The position numbers and the translations under genes are program-made. The notes under the pieces were generated by a model that was given only the letters and a program-made list of their open reading frames with translations, was not told where the DNA came from and ran no database searches. 5,108 bases of DNA from Burkholderiales bacterium RIFCSPHIGHO2_12_FULL_61_11 (lineage in GTDB: Bacteria; Pseudomonadota; Gammaproteobacteria; Burkholderiales; Burkholderiaceae_C), in the NCBI GenBank assembly GCA_001770785.1, contig MERZ01000249.1, positions 1-5,108 on the forward strand, read 5' to 3'. This document shows positions 1 to 3,728 of this stretch, piece after piece. How positions within the stretch are numbered: the first letter of the stretch is position 1; each line of letters opens with the position of its first letter.

Positions 1-1
1 C

Positions 2-52
2 TGGGCGCTCGTGCATCGGCAGCGAGGTGACCATGCGAGGTTTGCAGCATGA
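2..52 (+). CDS. 3' end of an upstream gene (partial)
   Basis: Only the last 16 codons would be inside the window, ending in the residues GDHARFAA. The frame is chosen because its TGA (50-52) overlaps the ATG of the next gene (49-51) as ATGA, the same coupling used elsewhere in this window. A second frame also runs in from the left edge and stops at 28-30, so the choice is not certain. No function can be read from so short a piece; a lysis or other late gene is a guess from position only. Confidence 0.35.
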   Translation, partial: WALVHRQRGDHARFAA

Positions 53-273
53 ACGGTTTTGACTGGCATAAGACGCTGTGGAGGCTTTTCGAGGGCACGG
101 TGCTGATCGGCCTCGGCCTGGCCGTCCACGCGGCGAACCACGAGGCCAAGGTGCCGTTCGTCGGCATCCCGGTTTGCGACGTGCTGCTTGGCGGCGGGGC
201 GATTTTGTTGGGCCGTCATGCCATCAAGCAAGGGATCGTGATGGCGCAATCCATCAAGGCAGGCAAGAAGTGA
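49..273 (+). CDS. small membrane protein, possibly holin-like
   Basis: A 74-residue protein with two hydrophobic stretches: roughly residues 12-29, which contain one Glu, and 36-55, which contain one Asp. The N-terminus is short and polar and the C-terminus is basic (ending KAGKK). Two short membrane segments with a charged tail are compatible with a class II-type phage holin, and small holins are common just before the terminase genes in temperate phages. However, I do not recognise a family and the acidic residues inside both segments weaken the prediction. The start is supported by GAGG (37-40) eight bases upstream and by the ATGA overlap with the preceding frame. Its stop overlaps the GTG start of the next gene, so the two are probably translated together. 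It could equally be a small inner-membrane protein unrelated to lysis. Confidence 0.7.
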   Translation: MNGFDWHKTLWRLFEGTVLIGLGLAVHAANHEAKVPFVGIPVCDVLLGGGAILLGRHAIKQGIVMAQSIKAGKK

Positions 274-434
274 AGATCAAGGTAACCGTCGAAGGCAAAT
301 ACGGCCAGACATGGAAGGTGTTGGAATCGGCGACGGCCAGCGTTGGGGACTCCATTCCGATCAAGTGGACGCTCAAGGGTCCGTTCGGGATCAAGATAAC
401 GCTTGTAGGGCGCATCCGGGTGGAGCAGGTTTAG
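270..434 (+). CDS. 54-residue hypothetical protein, GTG start
   Basis: I do not recognise this protein. Its GTG start (270-272) overlaps the TGA of the preceding membrane protein gene (271-273) as GTGA, which decides the start and implies translational coupling; AAGG at 256-259 is a weak ribosome-binding candidate. A longer in-frame extension upstream exists but reads as Arg/Gly/Pro-rich shadow sequence of the membrane protein gene. The protein alternates hydrophobic and charged residues (KIKVTVEGKYG near the start, GIKITLVGRIRVEQV at the end), suggesting a small all-beta fold, and it is basic. There is no signal peptide or membrane segment. It is the last plus-strand gene before the convergent minus-strand operon. 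Confidence 0.6.
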   Translation: MKIKVTVEGKYGQTWKVLESATASVGDSIPIKWTLKGPFGIKITLVGRIRVEQV

Positions 435-481
435 CCGCTACAGGGGCATAGCGCCTCGCTGGTGCATTTTCGGCGCGAAGT

Positions 482-516
482 GGACCGCTGATAGGGGTCC
501 GGCGTTCGGAGCGCCG
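482..516. other. two adjacent hairpins in the convergent intergenic gap
   Basis: GGACC (482-486) pairs with GGTCC (496-500). Alternatively CGGCGT (500-505) pairs with GCGCCG (511-516), using one G-T pair, around the five-base loop TCGGA. They lie about 50-80 bases after the 54-residue gene. Neither is followed by a T-run on the plus strand, so a terminator for the plus-strand genes is possible but unproven. The rest of the 435-533 gap shows nothing recognisable. Confidence 0.25.
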
Positions 517-533
517 CAAATCGCTCAGGAACA

Positions 534-564
534 GGCAAAAGAAGCCCCGCCGATTGACGGGGCT
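534..564 (-). terminator. intrinsic terminator of the minus-strand operon
   Basis: Read on the minus strand, AGCCCCG (564-558) and CGGGGCT (549-543) form a perfect seven-base G+C-rich stem around an eight-base loop, followed directly by TCTTTTG. It begins 15 bases after the stop codon of the 85-residue gene, the usual place for a Rho-independent terminator. On the plus strand no T-run follows the stem, so it should act mainly in one direction. Confidence 0.85.
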
Positions 565-579
565 GATGGGTGCGGGGTG

Positions 580-837
580 TTACCCGATCTCGCCGATCAG
601 GTCTGTGGCGAGCGCGGCCCGCCAGACAAATTCGTTGTCCAGCGGATCGCTCTTGCCAAGTTCGCACAGTTCGCGCCAGAGGTTCGGTTCCTCGCGGCGC
701 AGAAGGTCTTTGAGGCCGATGAGCCCGGCCTCGTCTAGCATCATCGGCTGAATGCCGTTTTCGATGAGGAACAGGTGTAGGTCGTAGGCCACCTGTTCTA
801 GGATCCCGAGGGCTTGGGTGCGTTGCGGCGTCGTCAT
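580..837 (-). CDS. acidic 85-residue hypothetical protein
   Basis: I do not recognise this protein. The start at 837 is chosen because its ATG overlaps the TGA of the ribbon-helix-helix gene as ATGA and has a strong AAGGAGG ten bases upstream; a longer in-frame extension (to 990) is only the shadow of that upstream gene. The product is soluble and clearly acidic: about 15 Asp/Glu against 7 Lys/Arg. Predicted helices include residues 7-27 (LGILEQVAYDLHLFLIENG) and 37-50, and it has a Trp at 54 and at 72. As second gene after a DNA-binding repressor-like protein it could be a partner or effector, but an acidic protein of this kind does not resemble the usual basic RNase-type toxins. It is followed by the operon terminator. 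Confidence 0.75.
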   Translation of the reverse strand: MTTPQRTQALGILEQVAYDLHLFLIENGIQPMMLDEAGLIGLKDLLRREEPNLWRELCELGKSDPLDNEFVWRAALATDLIGEIG

Positions 838-983
838 TTCCGTTCGGCCTCCTTCGCCTCGCGGCGGAGCTTCTCGACAATCGCCTGCCGGATGTACTCG
901 GCCTGCGATTGGAATGCCCGCTCGCAAGCCGCCTCCAGCGCGGCCTTGAGCGATTCGGGGATTTTGAAGTTTAGTTGAATCAT
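834..983 (-). CDS. Arc-type ribbon-helix-helix DNA-binding protein
   Basis: A 49-residue protein with the full ribbon-helix-helix layout: a beta strand at residues 2-8 (IQLNFKI), Pro9, helix A about 10-22 (ESLKAALEAACER), a turn, and helix B about 26-43 (SQAEYIRQAIVEKLRREA). In phage P22 Arc the strand is Q-F-N-L-R-W-P and its Gln, Asn and Arg touch the operator bases. Here the strand is Q-L-N-F-K-I-P, with Gln3, Asn5 and Lys7 in the same alternating positions. Such proteins bind as dimers or tetramers to inverted or tandem half-sites and usually repress their own operon. The start at 983 overlaps the stop of a possible 14-codon leader frame; no good ribosome-binding site precedes it otherwise. 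It is divergent from the ParB-like gene, with a candidate operator between them. Some family members are antitoxins, but no clear toxin accompanies it. Confidence 0.85.
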   Translation of the reverse strand: MIQLNFKIPESLKAALEAACERAFQSQAEYIRQAIVEKLRREAKEAERK

Positions 984-1024
984 GCCGCACCGTCCAGCCT
1001 TTCGAGCAGGGCGCGGTACGCCAT
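980..1024 (-). CDS. possible 14-residue leader peptide
   Basis: A minute open frame encoding MAYRALLERLDGAA, whose TGA overlaps the ATG of the ribbon-helix-helix gene (GCATGA). It has a good ribosome-binding site, GAGGGA, about nine bases upstream, whereas the ribbon-helix-helix gene itself has none at a proper distance. Translation of this leader could therefore deliver ribosomes to the repressor gene. The frame is open upstream to a TAG at 1070-1072 without another ATG, GTG or TTG, so it could also be the remnant C-terminus of a longer gene. A frame this short can arise by chance. Confidence 0.35.
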   Translation of the reverse strand: MAYRALLERLDGAA

Positions 1025-1027
1025 CAG

Positions 1028-1037
1028 GGGAATTCCC
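1028..1037. repeat. 10-base perfect palindrome GGGAATTCCC
   Basis: A self-complementary ten-mer in the divergent gene region, six bases to the left of the larger inverted repeat. Its left half overlaps the ribosome-binding site of the leader frame. It could be a second protein-binding half-site pair, but ten bases is short enough for chance. Confidence 0.3.
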
Positions 1038-1042
1038 TCAAA

Positions 1043-1060
1043 ACTGGTAAATGTACCAGT
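1043..1060. promoter_or_regulatory. candidate operator of the Arc-like repressor
   Basis: ACTGGTA (1043-1049) and TACCAGT (1054-1060) form a perfect seven-base inverted repeat with a four-base centre, AATG. It lies 19 bases upstream of the minus-strand leader frame, 60 bases upstream of the ribbon-helix-helix start, and covers the first annotated ATG of the divergent ParB-like gene. Dyads of about this size are typical sites for ribbon-helix-helix dimers pairs. TTGAAC at 1068-1063 on the minus strand is the only -35-like hexamer nearby; I see no convincing -10 box. Binding here could control both directions, but which protein binds is inferred from position only. Confidence 0.5.
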
Positions 1061-1776
1061 GCGTTCAACCTAAGAAGTCCCAACTGAATCATCAGAAAAC
1101 ACAAGTGAAGAAAGACCTAACGCCGAAGCAGGTGTACGAAATAGTGGCGTTGTCGGAGCTGTGCGCTCACCCAGCGAATCCGCGCAAGGGTGACATTGCG
1201 GCCATCCGGGAGAGCATCGGTGCCAACGGCTTCTATGGCGCCGTGGTCGCGCAGCGTTCCACTGGCCACGTGTTGGCGGGCAATCATCGGCTCCTGGCTG
1301 CGCAGTATGAAGGGCTAACCGAACTGCCCGTTATTTGGCTTGATGTTGACGACGATCGGGCGCTCAAGATTCTGCTGGCGGACAACCGGACCAACGATGT
1401 TGCGGGCTATGACGACGCTGCCCTTGCTGCATTGCTGAAATCCTTAAAAGGGGATCTCGGCGGCAGTGGCTACGACGATGAATCGCTGGAAATCCTCCTC
1501 GCCGATCTTCGGCCCGCCGCCACGGACGCGGCAAAAGGGAAGTTGTCCGAACGGTTCGGTGTTCCGCCGTTCACCGTGCTCGACGCGCGACAAGGTTATT
1601 GGCAGGAACGCAAACAGGCATGGTTGGCGCTTGGTATTCAGAGTGAAATTGGACGGGGTGGGGGCGAGAAGTTGACGATGAGTCACACCGTGCAGCGGCT
1701 AAAACCACGGGCCGACCAAGCCGCAGCACGCCAAACCACGGGCCGACTGTTACCAAGAACCAGGACGGCTCCCTGA
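1051..1776 (+). CDS. ParB-like nuclease-domain protein (N-terminal part of a phage DNA methyltransferase)
   Basis: A ParB/Srx-type domain occupies about residues 30-116: NPR at 43-45, the core motif GHVLAGNHRLLAA at 72-84 and ADNRTND at 110-116. Residues 164-203 (KLSERFGVPPFTVLDARQ onward to GIQSEIGRGG) are what I know as the linker between the ParB domain and the methyltransferase domain in phage DNA-modification proteins, so this is probably the front half of such a protein rather than a chromosome-partition ParB. From about residue 218 on the sequence turns Arg/Gln/Thr-rich (KPRADQ to RTRTAP), while another phase gives a more protein-like reading; see the bridge at 1704-1823. The downstream methyltransferase is in the same phase, 39 bases after the stop. 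The ATG at 1051 has no ribosome-binding site and lies inside the inverted repeat. GTG at 1105 or 1132 could be the true start, since the first ~30 residues match nothing in the domain. Confidence 0.8.
   Translation: MYQCVQPKKSQLNHQKTQVKKDLTPKQVYEIVALSELCAHPANPRKGDIAAIRESIGANGFYGAVVAQRSTGHVLAGNHRLLAAQYEGLTELPVIWLDVDDDRALKILLADNRTNDVAGYDDAALAALLKSLKGDLGGSGYDDESLEILLADLRPAATDAAKGKLSERFGVPPFTVLDARQGYWQERKQAWLALGIQSEIGRGGGEKLTMSHTVQRLKPRADQAAARQTTGRLLPRTRTAP
1702..1747 (+). repeat. 15-base direct repeat, 31-base period
   Basis: AAACCACGGGCCGAC occurs at 1702-1716 and again, perfectly, at 1733-1747, with 16 bases between. It sits exactly where the ParB-like reading frame stops making sense. Because the period is not a multiple of three, gain or loss of one unit would change the reading frame, making this a likely slippage site. 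Confidence 0.8.
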
Positions 1777-1823
1777 ACTACCGGGGCGCTGTCAGAAAGG
1801 ATTGGAAAAAGCCAAATGCCAAA
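1704..1823 (+). other. out-of-phase coding bridge between ParB-like and methyltransferase frames
   Basis: This stretch is open in all three plus-strand phases. In the phase beginning at 1704 it reads TTGRPSRSTPNHGPTVTKNQ, then DGSLNYRGAVRKDWKKPNAK, which resembles the linker I associate with this methyltransferase family better than the Arg-rich reading of the ParB frame. It can be joined on the left at the AAAA run 1701-1704 by a -1 step and on the right at the AAAA run 1821-1824 by a +1 step, returning to the phase of the methyltransferase (GKARTYGQDLMRG). The joined protein would be about 586 residues. The segment has no start codon of its own. The matching to family linkers is from memory, not from a search. 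Confidence 0.45.
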
Positions 1824-2811
1824 AGGTAAAGCTCGTACTTATGGGCAAGACCTGATGCGGGGGGAGCATGTGGTAGGGAGGCAAGCGAGTAAAGGAAAGA
1901 CGTTTGCGCAGACATGGCGCGATCCTGCCAGAATGGATGATGTCAGCCGCAAGGATCTTGCGGCTTCGCCTAAGAGGAAACGCCCTGTTGCGGTGCCAGG
2001 CGGCGGCGGCGTCTACAGTGCTACGGGCGCCCCAGGTGGGTTCAGTGCCGATGGCGAAAGCATAGAGGGCGCGTGCGGGACCTCCATATTCGATCCGGTG
2101 TTGTGCGAGATCGCCTGTAGCTGGTTCTGCCCGCCCGGCGGACGCATTCTTGACCCGTTTGCGGGCGGATCAGTGCGGGGCATTGTGGCCGAAACGTTGG
2201 GGCGCAAATACACGGGCATCGATCTATCGGCCCGGCAGATCGAAGCCAACCGCGAACAGGCGGCGGCTATCGGCGTTAAGCCAGTTTGGATCGAAGGGGA
2301 CAGCAAGGATGTTGCGGCGTTGGCTCCAGCCGAATACGATTTTCTCTTCAGTTGCCCGCCGTACTTCGACCTAGAGGTCTACAGTGACGATCCGCGCGAC
2401 CTGTCCACAATGGGCTATGAGAAGTTCCTAACCGCGTACCGTGAGATTATAACGGCGTGTGTGGGCCTTCTGAAGCCTGACCGCTTTGCGTGCTTCGTGG
2501 TTGGGGACGTGCGGGACAAACGGGGCTTCTATCGCGGGTTCCCATGGGCGACTATCCAGGCGTTTCAGGACGCGGGAATGCGGCTCTACAACGATGCGGT
2601 CTTGGTGACGGCGGTGGGTTCGCTGCCGATCCGCGTCGGAAAGCAATTCGAATCAGGTCGGAAGCTCGGCAAGACCCATCAGAACGTGTTTGTTTTCGTG
2701 AAGGGCGATCCGAAGAAAGCGACAGTCGCTATCGGGCCTGTGCAGTGCGGCACTATCGAACAAACTCTCCGTGACGGAGAACTCGCTGAGGACTCGTTAG
2801 GCGCGGCTTGA
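1816..2811 (+). CDS. phage DNA N4/N6 amino-methyltransferase
   Basis: A 331-residue S-adenosylmethionine-dependent methyltransferase that should add a methyl group to an exocyclic amino group of cytosine or adenine in DNA. Visible motifs in order: GTSIFDPVLCE (88-98), the cofactor-binding motif I LDPFAGGSVRG (112-122), the acidic end of the next strand GID (134-136), catalytic motif IV SCPPYF (179-184), FACFVVGDVRDKRG (224-237), and the conserved tail KLGKTHQNVFVFVKG (283-297). Motif I precedes motif IV. Motif IV has Cys180 where most enzymes have Asp, Asn or Ser before PPY; I recall CPPY in other phage members. The first 85 residues are low-complexity linker. AAGGA and GGA upstream give only modest ribosome-binding sites, so the ATG may be an internal Met of a protein fused to the ParB-like gene. 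The last ~20 codons overlap a convergent gene. Likely role: protecting phage DNA from host restriction. Confidence 0.9.
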   Translation: MPKGKARTYGQDLMRGEHVVGRQASKGKTFAQTWRDPARMDDVSRKDLAASPKRKRPVAVPGGGGVYSATGAPGGFSADGESIEGACGTSIFDPVLCEIACSWFCPPGGRILDPFAGGSVRGIVAETLGRKYTGIDLSARQIEANREQAAAIGVKPVWIEGDSKDVAALAPAEYDFLFSCPPYFDLEVYSDDPRDLSTMGYEKFLTAYREIITACVGLLKPDRFACFVVGDVRDKRGFYRGFPWATIQAFQDAGMRLYNDAVLVTAVGSLPIRVGKQFESGRKLGKTHQNVFVFVKGDPKKATVAIGPVQCGTIEQTLRDGELAEDSLGAA

Positions 2812-2959
2812 TTCCGAGGCGCTTCGCGACTTCTTTGGCCTTGGCGTTGTATAAGTCCGCACACTCGGTAGCGAGAGCCATCATTTCTGTCTTGACGGGT
2901 TCGCCGGAAAAGAACCGACGGCGCAAGTCTCTAAGTTCGAGGCGCTTCTGGTTGAGCAT
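2753..2959 (-). CDS. 68-residue hypothetical phage protein
   Basis: A small basic protein on the strand opposite to its neighbours. Residues 1-16 are Arg/Leu-rich (LELRDLRRRF), residues 25-46 form an evident helix (EMMALATECADLYNAKAKEVAKR), and the end is LGIKPRLTSPQRVLRHGEF. No known catalytic motif is visible and I cannot name the family, but the helical pattern and sensible codon use on this strand favour it over the Arg/Ser-rich frame on the plus strand. Its 3' end overlaps the 3' end of the methyltransferase gene by 59 bases, tail to tail. No ribosome-binding site precedes the ATG; instead a promoter lies so close that the mRNA would begin at or next to the start codon. A small regulator or accessory packaging protein is possible, without direct evidence. 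Confidence 0.65.
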   Translation of the reverse strand: MLNQKRLELRDLRRRFFSGEPVKTEMMALATECADLYNAKAKEVAKRLGIKPRLTSPQRVLRHGEFVR

Positions 2960-2967
2960 GTGGGAGC

Positions 2968-2997
2968 ATTATACGTGGTTAAGGCGATAGATGGCAA
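2968..2997 (-). promoter_or_regulatory. sigma70-type promoter of the 68-residue gene
   Basis: On the minus strand TTGCCA (2997-2992, five of six consensus bases) is followed after 18 bases by a perfect TATAAT (2973-2968). Transcription should begin about 2962-2959, that is, within a few bases of the ATG at 2959, so the transcript would be leaderless or nearly so. The -35 box overlaps the first codons of the divergent small-terminase-like gene, so activity here could interfere with that gene. Confidence 0.65.
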
Positions 2998-3728
2998 GTG
3001 AGAGGCTGCCTGAACGGGTTATTGCGGCCAGGAACCCCAAGCAAGCCGGGAAACCCCTTACAAGCGCTCATTGCGGCGCAAAGACCCGCTTGGGGGGGGA
3101 GTGCAAGGGAAAGGCTATGCCGAACGGCAGATGCCGGATGCACGGCGGGAAATCGCCCGGCGCGCCTCTAAAGACGGGTTTCTATTCGAAGTACCTCCCG
3201 AAGGATCTTGGAAAAGCATATGAATCCCATTTGGCGGACTCAAGGCTTTTCGACCTTCGGCAAGATGTGGCGGTCATCACCGCGATGGCGACCACCGAAC
3301 TCGAAGGCGCGAGCGAAGGCGCTCCGAGCCTGGAGCTTTGGCAGCAGGCCGACTCCGAATACGACCAGATGATGAATGGCGGCCCCACTGGCGTGGCGGC
3401 GGCTAAGAGCCTTGGCAGGACGCTAAAACTTGGCGTTGGCAAGGCCGAGAAGATCGCTCGCGCGGGGAAAATCATCGAGCAGCGCACGAAGACGATCCAT
3501 ATGCGGCAAAAGCTGGAGATGGAGCGCGAGCACACCCAGACCGTGGCTCAAGCCATGGCCTACACGACATCGCTCGCCTCGGGCGTCAACCAGGCCATCG
3601 AGGCCGCCGAGATAGACCAAAAGTGGAAGGAATTTATTAGGCGTGCGGTCGCTCTGCACATTGACCGATCGCTGCGTCGATCTCTTGGTCCGGGAGCTGA
3701 TGCCGGAGCTGTTGCCGACCTTGCGTGA
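2991..3728 (+). CDS. HGG-motif phage protein, probable small terminase subunit
   Basis: A 245-residue protein directly before the large terminase gene and overlapping it, which is where the DNA-recognising small subunit is normally encoded. The N-terminal motif carries Cys28, Cys38, Cys48 and His51 in the sequence HCGAKTRLGGECKG onward to GRCRMHGGKSPGAP. The C-x9-C-x9-C-x2-H spacing suggests a zinc site. This HGG motif is, to my knowledge, common in phage proteins placed before large terminases. Residues ~135-215 are rich in Lys, Glu, Ala and Gln (KAEKIARAGKIIEQRTK, QKLEMEREHTQ) and should be long helices, possibly a coiled-coil oligomerisation region as in known small subunits. No classical helix-turn-helix is obvious. 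The ATG has AAGG six bases upstream. The last ~25 residues (LRRSLGPGADAGAVADLA) look less protein-like, and base use there favours the terminase frame. Confidence 0.65.
   Translation: MASERLPERVIAARNPKQAGKPLTSAHCGAKTRLGGECKGKAMPNGRCRMHGGKSPGAPLKTGFYSKYLPKDLGKAYESHLADSRLFDLRQDVAVITAMATTELEGASEGAPSLELWQQADSEYDQMMNGGPTGVAAAKSLGRTLKLGVGKAEKIARAGKIIEQRTKTIHMRQKLEMEREHTQTVAQAMAYTTSLASGVNQAIEAAEIDQKWKEFIRRAVALHIDRSLRRSLGPGADAGAVADLA

Noticed and set aside
580..834. Reading the ribbon-helix-helix gene and the 85-residue gene as a toxin-antitoxin pair
   Set aside because: The second protein is strongly acidic and shows no toxin family motif; a repressor operon in a phage is the simpler reading.
431..880. 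A 149-codon minus-strand open frame
   Set aside because: Very rich in Arg, Pro and Ser with no domain; it is the shadow of the coupled 85-residue and ribbon-helix-helix genes and runs through their terminator.
1024..1092. A 22-codon minus-strand frame (starting MIQLGLLRLN) joined to the 14-codon leader by TGATG
   Set aside because: It has no ribosome-binding site, runs across the candidate operator and into the ParB-like gene, and is short enough to be chance.
2808..2990. A 60-codon plus-strand frame between the methyltransferase and small-terminase genes
   Set aside because: It starts with TTG, is rich in Arg and Ser, and is antisense to the better-looking 68-residue gene that has its own promoter.
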